Positions 7,366 through 14,183 of a stretch of 64,000 bases of DNA are shown here, piece after piece. Numbering within the stretch: position 1 is the first letter of the stretch; the number at the start of each line of letters is the position of its first letter. A model generated the notes under the pieces. The model was given only the letters and a program-made list of their open reading frames with translations. It was not told the DNA's origin and made no database searches. The stretch is from VRUE01 sp963702575 (lineage in GTDB: Bacteria; Actinomycetota; Thermoleophilia; Solirubrobacterales; 70-9): positions 248,001 through 312,000 of the forward strand of contig CAVPCU010000002.1 in assembly GCA_963702575.1 (NCBI GenBank). Direction: 5' to 3'. A program made the position numbers and the translations under genes.

Positions 7366-8828
7366 CCCAGGCGGAGCGCCTCGAAAAGGTCGAACGGCTG
7401 CGGGCGGAAGGAGTCGACCCGTACCCCTTCTCGTTCCCTGACCGCAACCGGATCGCCGAGATCCTCGAGGCGCACGACCCCGAGCAGCTCGGCCCGGGCG
7501 AGCATCCCGACTTCTCCTACCGGATCGCCGGCCGGGTGGTCGGCCAGCGCGGTCACGGCAAGACCGCCTTCTTCGACGTCCGCGACCTCTCCGGGACGAT
7601 TCAGGCCTACGCGCGCGTCGACGCGATCGGCCAGCAGGCGTTCGACCGGATCGAGGACCTCGACATCGGCGACCTGGTCGGGGTCGAGGGCGACCTCTAC
7701 GTGACCAAGCGCGGCCAGCTCGCGCTCGAGGCGCGCGAGTGCACGCTGCTGGCCAAGGCGCTGCTCGACCCGCCCGACCTCTTCCACGGCATCTCCGACC
7801 CCGAGGTCCGCTATCGCCAGCGCGAGCTCGACCTGATGGCGAACGAGCGCTCGCGCGAGATCTTCGCGATGCGGGCGAAGGTGGTGAAGGCGATCCGCGA
7901 CCACCTCGACGAGCGCGGCTACGTCGAGATGGAAACGCCGATCCTGCAGCGGATGACCGGCGGCGCCGCGGCGCGCCCATTCAAAACTCACCACCACGCG
8001 CTCGACCGCCACCTCTACCTGCGGATCGCCACCGAGCTGTATCTGAAGCGGACGATCGTCGGCGGCTTCGAGAACGTCTACGAGCTGGGCAAGTTCTTCC
8101 GCAACGAGGGGATGTCGCCGCAGCACAACCCCGAGTTCACGATGCTCGAGTGGTTCGTCAGCGGCGCCGACTACCACGGGGTGATGGACGTCGCCGAGGG
8201 GATCGTCTCCGACGTCGCCCAGCGGGTGCTGGGGACGACCGTGGTCGAGCGCGACGGGGTCGAGATCGACCTGGCGGCGCCCTGGCCGCGGCTGCGGCTG
8301 CAGGACCTACTGCTCGAGGAGACCGGCGTCGACATCACCAAGGCCAGCCGCGACGAGCTGGCCGAGCTGGCCGGCGAGGACGCCGACCCCGACGACGACT
8401 GGGCCGGCCTGGTCGACACGCTGCAGGGCAAGCTGATCGAGCCGAAGCTGATCCAGCCGACCTTCATCATCGATCTGCCGCTGGCGATCTGGCCGCTGGT
8501 CAAGCCGGTGCCCGAGCACCCGCAGCTGCTCGCCGCCGCATTCGACGGGATCGTCGCCGGGATGGAGATCACCGGCGGCGGCACCGACGTCAACGACCCG
8601 ATCGAACAGCGCCGCCACTTCGTCGAACAGCGCGAACGGCAGGAGTCGGGGGCGGAGGAGACGCCGCACGAGCACGACGAGGAGTTCGTGCGGGCGCTCG
8701 AATACGGGATGCTGACGGCGAGCGGCTCGGGCCTCGGCGTCGACCGACTGATGATGATCCTCAGCGGGGCGAAGACGCTGCGCGACGTGGTGCTGTTCCC
8801 GTCGATGCGCGAGCGCGCCGAGGGCTAA
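7362..8828 (+). CDS. lysS: lysyl-tRNA synthetase, class II
   Basis: 488 residues from TTG 7362-7364, overlapping the previous stop (TTGA), which suggests translational coupling. The N-terminal OB-fold (about 40-140, with I-A-G-R-V-V-G-Q-R-G-H-G-K) binds the anticodon. The class II catalytic core follows: motif 1 around E-M-E-T-P-I-L-Q, motif 2 F-R-N-E-G-M-S-P-Q-H-N-P-E-F, and motif 3 G-S-G-L-G-V-D-R-L-M-M-I-L near the C terminus. R-P-F-K-T-H-H-H-A-L and Y-E-L-G-K-F-F-R are lysine-specific. Length matches bacterial LysRS. It charges tRNA-Lys. Its stop overlaps that of the convergent CDF gene. Confidence 0.95.
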   Translation: MTQAERLEKVERLRAEGVDPYPFSFPDRNRIAEILEAHDPEQLGPGEHPDFSYRIAGRVVGQRGHGKTAFFDVRDLSGTIQAYARVDAIGQQAFDRIEDLDIGDLVGVEGDLYVTKRGQLALEARECTLLAKALLDPPDLFHGISDPEVRYRQRELDLMANERSREIFAMRAKVVKAIRDHLDERGYVEMETPILQRMTGGAAARPFKTHHHALDRHLYLRIATELYLKRTIVGGFENVYELGKFFRNEGMSPQHNPEFTMLEWFVSGADYHGVMDVAEGIVSDVAQRVLGTTVVERDGVEIDLAAPWPRLRLQDLLLEETGVDITKASRDELAELAGEDADPDDDWAGLVDTLQGKLIEPKLIQPTFIIDLPLAIWPLVKPVPEHPQLLAAAFDGIVAGMEITGGGTDVNDPIEQRRHFVEQRERQESGAEETPHEHDEEFVRALEYGMLTASGSGLGVDRLMMILSGAKTLRDVVLFPSMRERAEG

Positions 8829-9727
8829 CGCTCGATCTGCACCAGCCGCTCGGGCTCGTGCTCGACCTGCAGGGTGGTGTGGTGGATCTCGAACTCGCGC
8901 TCGATCAGCTCGGCCAGCTCGAGGCGGAGGCGGTGGCAATCGGCGTCGCGGGCGACGGTGACGTGGGCCGAGAGGGCGGGGAACTCGGAGGTGACCTCCC
9001 AGACGTGCAGGTCGTGGACCTCGACCACGCCGGGCAGCGCCGCCATGCGGCGGCCGATCCGCACGGGGTCGGTTCCCTTCGGCGAGGCCTCGAGGAAGAT
9101 CCGGCCGGAGTCGCGCAGCAGGCCGTAGGCGGAGCGCAGCATCAGGCCGGCGACGAGCAGCGAGGCGATCGCGTCGGCGCGGTCGAAGCCGGTGAGGAGG
9201 ATGACGACGGCGGCGACCGCGGTGCCGGCGAAGGCGAAGAGGTCGGTGAGCAGGTGCTGGAAGCTGCCCTCGACGTTGAGGCTCTGGCGGTTGGCGCGGG
9301 CGAGGGTCGCGGTCGCGGCGAGGTTGACGGCGATGCCGGCGAGGGCGACGGCGAGGACCAGGCCGGCCTCGACCGTCGGCGGGGCGAAGAGGCGGCGCAC
9401 GGCCTCGATGCCGATGATCGCGGCGAGGACGAGCAGGGTGACGCCGTTGGCCTGGGCGGAGAGGATCTCGACCCGTTTGAGGCCGAAGGTCATACGGCCC
9501 TCGGCGGGCCGGGCGGCGAGCTTGATCGCGACCAGCGAGAGGCCGATTGCGGCGGCGTCGGTGAGCATGTGGGCGGCGTCGGAGAGCAGCGCCAGCGAGT
9601 TGGCGACGATGCCGGTGACGACCTCGGCGACCATGAAGCCGAGGATCAGCGCCAGCGCGATCCGCAGCTTGCCGCGGTCGGCGTCGGCGCTCGCTCCGTG
9701 GGTGTGGCCGGCGTGCGAGTGGCTCAT
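8825..9727 (-). CDS. cation diffusion facilitator (Zn/Co/Cd efflux) transporter
   Basis: 300 residues from ATG 9725-9727. The start has a His-rich cytoplasmic tip (S-H-S-H-A-G-H-T-H) and then six hydrophobic segments. CDF marks are L-A-L-L-S-D-A-A-H-M-L-T-D in TM2 (H-x-x-x-D metal site), S-F-Q-H-L-L-T-D in TM5 (second H-x-x-x-D site), and a C-terminal cytoplasmic domain with V-H-D-L-H-V-W-E-V-T and a final E-I-H-H-T-T-L-Q-V-E. The HxxxD/HxxxD pairing suits zinc export by proton exchange. Its stop CTA shares bases with the lysS TAA, so the two genes converge with no spacer and may read through each other. Confidence 0.92.
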   Translation of the reverse strand: MSHSHAGHTHGASADADRGKLRIALALILGFMVAEVVTGIVANSLALLSDAAHMLTDAAAIGLSLVAIKLAARPAEGRMTFGLKRVEILSAQANGVTLLVLAAIIGIEAVRRLFAPPTVEAGLVLAVALAGIAVNLAATATLARANRQSLNVEGSFQHLLTDLFAFAGTAVAAVVILLTGFDRADAIASLLVAGLMLRSAYGLLRDSGRIFLEASPKGTDPVRIGRRMAALPGVVEVHDLHVWEVTSEFPALSAHVTVARDADCHRLRLELAELIEREFEIHHTTLQVEHEPERLVQIER

Positions 9728-9764
9728 CGCCGCTCCATCGTAGGCGCGCCGGGCGCGGCCGGGC

Positions 9765-10520
9765 TCAGAACGCCGAGCGCAGCAGACCGCCGTCGATCGG
9801 GATCACGGTTCCGGTGATGTAGGCGGCGCGCTCGGAGCAGAGGAAGGCGACGAGGTCGCCGTACTCCTCCGGCCGCCCGAGGCGCTGGGCGGGGACGTCG
9901 CGCTGGGCGGCGGCCTCCGCCGCCTCCATCGAGCCGTAGTTGGAGGCGATCCGCTCGGTGGCGAAGCGGCCGGTGGCGACGGTGTTGACGGTGACCCCGT
10001 CGGCGGCGACCTCGGCCGCGAGCGTCTTGAGGAAGCCGACCGCGGCCATGCGGTGGGCGTTGGAGAGGTTGAGCCCGGGGATCGGCTCCCGGGTAGAGCT
10101 GGAGCCGACGTTGACGATCCGCCCCCAGCCGCTCTCGCGCATCCCGGGCACGACGGCGCCGGCGAGCACCCGCGGCGCCAGGACGAGCGAGCGATAGGCG
10201 GTCTCCCACTCGTCGAGCTCGTGGAAGAGCGCGCGCCCGAGCGGCGGCCCGCCGGTGTTGGTCACGAGGATCTCGATCGGCCCCAGCGCCGCCTCGACCT
10301 CGGCCGGCAGCTCGGCCAGGCGGTCGAGGTCGGCGGTGTCGGCGACGAACGGCGTGACGTCCCCCTCGATCGTCGCGGCCGCCTCCTCGACCCGCCCGGC
10401 CGAGCGGCTGACGACGGCGACCCGCGCCCCTTCGCGGGCGAGCCCCTCGGCGATCGCCAGCCCGATTCCCCGGCTCGCCCCCATCACCAGCGCCACACGG
10501 CCCTTCAGCTCTAAGTCCAT
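9765..10520 (-). CDS. SDR-fold oxidoreductase lacking the canonical Tyr/Lys pair
   Basis: 251 residues from ATG 10518-10520. The Rossmann opening V-M-G-A-S-R-G-I-G (T-G-x-x-x-G-I-G type), the V-T-N-T-G-G-P segment and the C-terminal Y-I-T-G-T-V-I-P-I-D-G-G are classical SDR features, close to FabG-like 3-oxoacyl reductases. Where Y-x-x-x-K should lie after the V-G-S-S-S strand, the sequence reads L-N-L-S-N-A-H-R-M, so Tyr is replaced by Ser and Lys by Arg. It may be a divergent SDR subgroup with altered chemistry or a binding protein. A -10-like TAACTT (10533-10528) sits 7 nt before the ATG, pointing to a leaderless transcript. It is divergent from the tRNA, 22 bp away. Confidence 0.85.
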   Translation of the reverse strand: MDLELKGRVALVMGASRGIGLAIAEGLAREGARVAVVSRSAGRVEEAAATIEGDVTPFVADTADLDRLAELPAEVEAALGPIEILVTNTGGPPLGRALFHELDEWETAYRSLVLAPRVLAGAVVPGMRESGWGRIVNVGSSSTREPIPGLNLSNAHRMAAVGFLKTLAAEVAADGVTVNTVATGRFATERIASNYGSMEAAEAAAQRDVPAQRLGRPEEYGDLVAFLCSERAAYITGTVIPIDGGLLRSAF

Positions 10521-10542
10521 GCCGATAAAGTTAAACCGGCAG

Positions 10543-10638
10543 GCGCCCGTAGCTCAGTGGTCAACGGTCCCTTCACGGGGACCAAAGAGCGTCGGTCTTT
10601 CAAGCCGAAGGTCGCGAGTTCGATTCTCGTCGGGCGCA
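10543..10638 (+). tRNA. tRNA-Glu(UUC) with extra hairpin in the D-loop
   Basis: The cloverleaf is complete: acceptor GCGCCCG (10543-10549) with CGGGCGC (10631-10637); D-stem GCTC (10552-10555) with GAGC (10587-10590); anticodon stem TCGGT/GCCGA around loop CTTTCAA with anticodon TTC at 10599-10601; 5-nt variable loop; T-arm GCGAG-TTCGATT-CTCGT; discriminator A; no encoded CCA. At 96 nt it is about 22 nt too long, all of it in the D-loop (31 nt against the usual 8-11). The extra piece holds a perfect 6-bp hairpin GGTCCC/GGGACC (10566-10571, 10578-10583) with loop TTCACG. It could be a functional tRNA with an accessory arm, an inserted element removed by processing, or a decayed gene. Confidence 0.8.
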
Positions 10639-10882
10639 TTCCACTCCGTTCCGTTCTGTGCCGGTTATCGGCTCTATCAAGCCGAATCTCTGAGGTCCAC
10701 CCTCCGATGTGCTTCCGCTCGGTTCCAACCGATTCCGAGGCCCGCCGCCCGCTGCTGGCTACATCCTGGCTACATTTTCGGCCTCGACTGCGGCGTGGAT
10801 CGCTCGATCTGAGGACGTGTCGACCCCCCGCCTGGGCATGCAGGACTCGCATCGTCGCACGCAAGCGTGCCTTCGCTCGCCC
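10639..10882. other. intergenic region downstream of tRNA-Glu
   Basis: 244 bp without a supported gene. It includes two near-identical 9-mers 'ctggctaca' in tandem (10754-10774) and an in-frame but unconvincing 5' extension of the next gene. No integrase remnant, second copy of the tRNA 3' end or terminator could be recognised. Confidence 0.4.
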
Positions 10883-11803
10883 ATGCACACCCAGGCGGAG
10901 AGCGATCGCAGGGACCGGCGCCAGCCGGCGTCGGCGCTCTCCGCCGCTACCGGCCTGCTGCTCTACCTGCTGACCCTCGCCGGGGAGGCGATTCTGGGAG
11001 CCGGAACCCGCTGGCTCCTCGCCTACCTCGGCGCGGCGATCACGGGGGCGATCGTCCCGCTCGGGCCGAGCGCCGCGCAGCTCGCCTGGATCGCCGCCCT
11101 CGCGCCGCTGGCCTGGTCGCTCCTCGCCCTGGCTCGCCCGGGCCGGGGCTGGGTCTGGAGGCGACGCCTCGGCGCCCGCGACCCCAGCGCCGAGGAGGCG
11201 ACGGTCGTCGACGACGCCCTGGAGATGCTGCGCGCCGTCGACCCGAGCCTGCCCGAGGCGAGCGACGTCTACGTCCTCGACGACCCGCTGCCGGCGGCCG
11301 CGACCAGGGGCCGCGCCCTGCTGCTCAGCCGCGGCCTGCTCGAATCCGACGCCACGCCGGCCGTCTACGCCCACGAGCTCGGCCACCGCCGCTCGCTCGA
11401 CGCCCGCCTCACCGAGGCGCTGGAGCGGCTCGAGCTGTGGGGCGACCCACTCGCCCCGATCGAGCCCCAGCGCGGCGTCGAGGTGCCCCGCCGCGGCGCC
11501 GAGCGCTCCGGCGGCCTGCTGCTCGGCTGCGCCCGCTGGGCGCTCCGCCTCGCCGGCGGCGGCTGCGCCGAGGCCGTCCTGCGTCCGCTCTGGTGCGCCT
11601 ACTGGCGCCACCGCGAGTACGCCGCCGACGCCTACGCCGCCTCGCTCGGCCAGGCCGAGGACCTCGCCCGCCACCTCGCCGAGCAGGAGCTGCCCTTCGA
11701 CCCGCCGCAGCGCCGCCTGCTCTTCAACCGCGCCGAGCACCCGCCAGTCGCGTTCCGCATCGCGCGCCTGTCGGCCATTCCGAGTGGAGGGGGATCGAAG
11801 TGA
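10883..11803 (+). CDS. M48-like membrane metalloprotease
   Basis: About 306 residues from ATG 10883-10885; the frame stays open 174 nt upstream, so the start is uncertain. Residues about 20-90 form two or three hydrophobic segments. The zinc motif HELGH is at about residues 163-167 in V-Y-A-H-E-L-G-H-R-R-S-L-D-A-R, and a probable third ligand lies in H-R-E-Y-A-A-D-A-Y-A-A near residue 245, the E-x-x-x-D arrangement of M48 / HtpX-type proteases. It should cleave membrane or extracytoplasmic proteins. A winged-helix protein begins 41 bp downstream, recalling protease-regulator signalling pairs of the BlaR/BlaI kind, though that comparison is only by layout. Confidence 0.7.
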   Translation: MHTQAESDRRDRRQPASALSAATGLLLYLLTLAGEAILGAGTRWLLAYLGAAITGAIVPLGPSAAQLAWIAALAPLAWSLLALARPGRGWVWRRRLGARDPSAEEATVVDDALEMLRAVDPSLPEASDVYVLDDPLPAAATRGRALLLSRGLLESDATPAVYAHELGHRRSLDARLTEALERLELWGDPLAPIEPQRGVEVPRRGAERSGGLLLGCARWALRLAGGGCAEAVLRPLWCAYWRHREYAADAYAASLGQAEDLARHLAEQELPFDPPQRRLLFNRAEHPPVAFRIARLSAIPSGGGSK

Positions 11804-11843
11804 GCCGGCGCCACGTCTTGGGACCAGTGAGAGGAAGAGCTCG

Positions 11844-12368
11844 ATGAAGCCGATCGTGCCGGGCCGCTGCAGCGGCGCTTCGCTCAGCGCCAATAGCGGC
11901 GAGCTCCAGGTGCGCCTCAGCGACGGCGGCAACTGGCAGCTCAAGGTGAAGACCGACGGGGAGGCCGACTGGCGCCTGCTGTGCACCGGCAATCTGGACG
12001 GGGGAGTCTTCGCCCCTCCCTCGGAAGACGACGAGCTCCCGATCAGGCTGGGGCCACTCAGGATCGACCTCGCCGGCCACGTCGTCGACGTCCGGGGCAT
12101 CGCCGTCGACTTGACCCCGCTAGAGTTCGACCTTCTCGCAACCTTGGCCTCCGATCCGGGACGGCTCTTCCCCAAGGTCGAGCTCCTGCGCGAGGTCTGG
12201 GGCAGCGATGACCCGTGCCGCACCCGCACGCTCGACACCCGCGCCAGCCTTCTCCGCTGCAAGCTGCGCCGCGCCGGCGCCAACGGCTTCGTCCTCAACT
12301 ACCGCGACTTCGGCTACAAGCTCTGGGAAGGCTCGATCGTCCCGGCCGGCTCCTCGCCGAGCGCCTGA
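11844..12368 (+). CDS. winged-helix (OmpR/PhoB-type C-terminal) DNA-binding protein
   Basis: 174 residues from ATG 11844-11846, with GAGAGGAAGAG just upstream; a 20-residue in-frame extension is less likely. Residues about 1-75 are a beta-rich domain of unknown family (L-Q-V-R-L-S-D-G-G-N-W-Q-L-K-V). Residues about 80-165 are a trans_reg_C winged helix: V-D-L-T-P-L-E-F-D-L-L-A-T-L-A, L-L-R-E-V-W-G, the recognition helix region T-R-T-L-D-T-R-A-S-L-L-R, and the wing Y-R-D-F-G-Y-K-L. There is no phospho-receiver domain, so it is not a normal response regulator. It follows the M48-like gene on the same strand and may report or control its activity. Confidence 0.75.
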   Translation: MKPIVPGRCSGASLSANSGELQVRLSDGGNWQLKVKTDGEADWRLLCTGNLDGGVFAPPSEDDELPIRLGPLRIDLAGHVVDVRGIAVDLTPLEFDLLATLASDPGRLFPKVELLREVWGSDDPCRTRTLDTRASLLRCKLRRAGANGFVLNYRDFGYKLWEGSIVPAGSSPSA

Positions 12369-12561
12369 AGCCGGCCCCACCCTCCTTGACCCGGCCCCGT
12401 TCCACGGCTACCCTGACCGTCCGCTCCGGCCCGCAGCACACCGGCCCGAGCGAGGGAGAGCAGCGCCGCAGCAGCGACAGGGGAGAGGTTCCGCCGTCAG
12501 CCGCGAGCCCGCCAGCCGGCCGCATCGCTTCTCCCTGCCGCCAACTCTGACCGGCAGCCCC

Positions 12562-12590
12562 TTGCCAATCGCCCGGCGACCGCTTACAGT
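12562..12590 (+). promoter_or_regulatory. promoter of the vapBC-type operon
   Basis: TTGCCA at 12562-12567 and TACAGT at 12585-12590 are separated by exactly 17 bp, and the antitoxin ATG begins 8 nt after the -10. This is one of the best sigma-70-type matches in the window and predicts a leaderless transcript. The repeated 'atgaacgtatg' around the start may include an antitoxin operator; this is inference. Confidence 0.6.
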
Positions 12591-12598
12591 ATGAACGT

Positions 12599-12862
12599 AT
12601 GACTCGCATAACGCTCAGCCTTCCCGACGACTTCGCCGCGGCGCTCAGGCGCGAGGCGCGGCGTCGTCACACCTCGGTCTCGGCCGTCGCCCGCGAGGCG
12701 CTCGGCGAGCGCCTCCACCTGAACGCCGACCAACCGCGCGAGGTTCCCTTCGCCGCGCTCGGCCGCAGCAGCGACGGCCGCAATGCCCGCGAATCCGACG
12801 AAATCCTGGCTGAGATCATCGACGAGGCCTATCGGGATGCCTTCAGCGGTCGTCGTCGCTGA
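12599..12862 (+). CDS. VapB-like ribbon-helix-helix antitoxin
   Basis: 87 residues from ATG 12599-12601. The start T-R-I-T-L-S-L-P-D-D-F is the beta strand of CopG/MetJ-type RHH DNA-binding proteins, followed by a helix with R-R-H-T-S-V-S-A-V-A-R-E-A-L. The C-terminal acidic part (S-D-E-I-L-A-E-I-I-D-E-A) is the likely toxin-binding tail. It overlaps the toxin gene by 26 bp, the classic antitoxin-first arrangement, and should both neutralise the PIN toxin and repress the operon. Confidence 0.8.
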   Translation: MTRITLSLPDDFAAALRREARRRHTSVSAVAREALGERLHLNADQPREVPFAALGRSSDGRNARESDEILAEIIDEAYRDAFSGRRR

Positions 12863-13256
12863 CACCGGACCGCTCTACGCGGCAGCCGACGAAAGCGATC
12901 CAGACCATGAGGCATCGGTCGCGGAGTTGGCCCGTAGCGATCTGCGCTTCGTGATCCCGGGCCCGGTTGCTACGGAGACCGCGCAGATGATCGCCCGTCG
13001 CCTCGGCTCCGCGGCAGAGGCGAGGTTTCACCGAGCCCTGGCCACCCAGGAGGTCGAGCCGCCGACGCCGGAGGACTTCATTCGCATCGCTGAGCTCGTC
13101 GAGCGCTACGCCGACTTCCCGCTCGGCGGCGTCGACGCCTCCGTCGTCGCCCTCGCCGAGCGCCTCGACACCCCGCTCGTCCTCACCCTCGACCGCCGCC
13201 ACTTCGCCGCCGTGCGCCCCAACCACTGCGACTCGCTCGAGCTGCTGCCCAGGTAG
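12837..13256 (+). CDS. VapC-like PIN-domain ribonuclease toxin
   Basis: 139 residues from ATG 12837-12839, the start that brings the PIN strand V-V-V-A-D-T-G-P-L to the N terminus. Acidic active-site candidates are Asp in V-A-D-T-G, Glu in P-V-A-T-E-T, Asp in G-G-V-D-A-S-V-V-A-L-A-E and Asp in L-T-L-D-R-R-H-F, which together fit the metal-binding quartet of VapC RNases. It probably cleaves tRNA or rRNA when freed from the antitoxin. Length is normal and nothing is missing. Such pairs are frequent on mobile or accessory DNA, in keeping with the surrounding region. Confidence 0.85.
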   Translation: MPSAVVVADTGPLYAAADESDPDHEASVAELARSDLRFVIPGPVATETAQMIARRLGSAAEARFHRALATQEVEPPTPEDFIRIAELVERYADFPLGGVDASVVALAERLDTPLVLTLDRRHFAAVRPNHCDSLELLPR

Positions 13257-13414
13257 CGCGGCCGACCCTGCCGAGGCAGCCGCCATCGACCGTGGCGCCC
13301 TCGACCGCTCGCGGCGCTCATCGTCCCGCCTCCGCATCGACCGAAGGCCCGGCGGTGACATAGTTGGGCGGCGAGAGAGGTCGGCAGACACGCACCCCAA
13401 CGAGGAGGACCGAG

Positions 13415-13702
13415 ATGGCCTACGCGATCACCCACCACTTCCCCGACGGCACCGAGGAGCAGTACCGCGCCGCGCTCGCCGCCGTCCATCCCGCCGACGG
13501 CGGCCTGCCCGCCGGGCAGACATATCACGCCGCCGGCCCGACCGAGGACGGCTGGATGATCGTCGCCGTCTTCGACTCCAAGGAGGACTGGGAGCGCTTC
13601 CGCGACCAGGATCTCGGGCCGGGGCTGCAGAGCGCCGAGGGAGCCTTCTCGACGCCGCCGCAGGAGACCGCCTTCGAGGTCGCGAACCTCCAGCGGGGCT
13701 GA
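13415..13702 (+). CDS. small dimeric alpha/beta-barrel (ABM-like) protein
   Basis: 95 residues from ATG 13415-13417 with GAGGAGG at 13402-13408; an in-frame upstream extension has no ribosome site. The pattern M-A-Y-A-I-T-H-H-F-P, then T-E-E-Q-Y-R-A-A-L-A-A-V-H-P, G-W-M-I-V-A-V-F-D-S-K-E-D-W-E-R-F-R suits the ferredoxin-like dimeric barrel of antibiotic-biosynthesis monooxygenases and stress-response barrel proteins. The fold is a reasonable guess; the reaction is unknown. It stands alone between the toxin gene and a convergent hypothetical gene. Confidence 0.6.
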   Translation: MAYAITHHFPDGTEEQYRAALAAVHPADGGLPAGQTYHAAGPTEDGWMIVAVFDSKEDWERFRDQDLGPGLQSAEGAFSTPPQETAFEVANLQRG

Positions 13703-13721
13703 GAGCCGGCGGCACCGCCGC

Positions 13722-13985
13722 CTACCTAACGAATGCACCAAGCGCCGCCCCGACCTCGGCCGCGCTCAGCGGCCCGAAGCGAAGTGTCCAGCCGCCGCCC
13801 AGCTCCTGGCGCAGCGAGTGGCGCACGCCGTCCCGCTTGAGCCCCTCGACATGGCGCTCGGCCCGCTCGTACCCGCTCGCTCCCTGGAAGGTCGCGTCGA
13901 GGCCGTAGCGGCCATCGTCCATTGGCCAGATCGCAATCCGATCGGGAACCGGTCCCGCCTGCGTCGGCAGCGCCGCGGCCTCCAT
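13722..13985 (-). CDS. hypothetical protein, 87 aa
   Basis: Read from ATG 13983-13985 to TAG 13722-13724. The codons show high-GC third positions throughout, unlike the upstream in-frame extension to 14108, which looks non-coding; this decides the start. The sequence contains D-R-I-A-I-W-P-M-D-D-G-R-Y-G-L-D, a helix with Y-E-R-A-E-R-H-V-E-G-L-K-R, and a C-terminal W-T-L-R-F-G-P-L-S-A-A-E-V. It looks like a small alpha/beta protein with no export signal. I do not recognise the family. It converges with the ABM-like gene (19 bp between stops). Confidence 0.55.
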   Translation of the reverse strand: MEAAALPTQAGPVPDRIAIWPMDDGRYGLDATFQGASGYERAERHVEGLKRDGVRHSLRQELGGGWTLRFGPLSAAEVGAALGAFVR

Positions 13986-14183
13986 CCTGGGGAGATCGGA
14001 CGGAGTTGACGCTGACTTGAGCCGAGCGCCCTCCTTTGCCACCTCGAGCCGAAGAGGCGTTACTGCCTTTCTGTCCCAAGGCGCAGCATCCTGTATAGGC
14101 TGTCGCATTGTTGAGCGCTTCAACAGGTTCGCTCGCTGAGCGGAGCGCAATCCAGTCAAGCGCGAGTGCAGACAGGGGGATTG

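Noticed and set aside
10639..10882. Integrase remnant next to the tRNA
   Set aside because: The tandem 'ctggctaca' and a short minus-strand frame did not give any convincing recombinase motif.
13986..14108. N-terminal extension of the 87-aa hypothetical protein to an ATG at 14108
   Set aside because: Third positions are not GC-rich there and no ribosome site is seen; probably upstream control region shared with the divergent secreted-protein gene.
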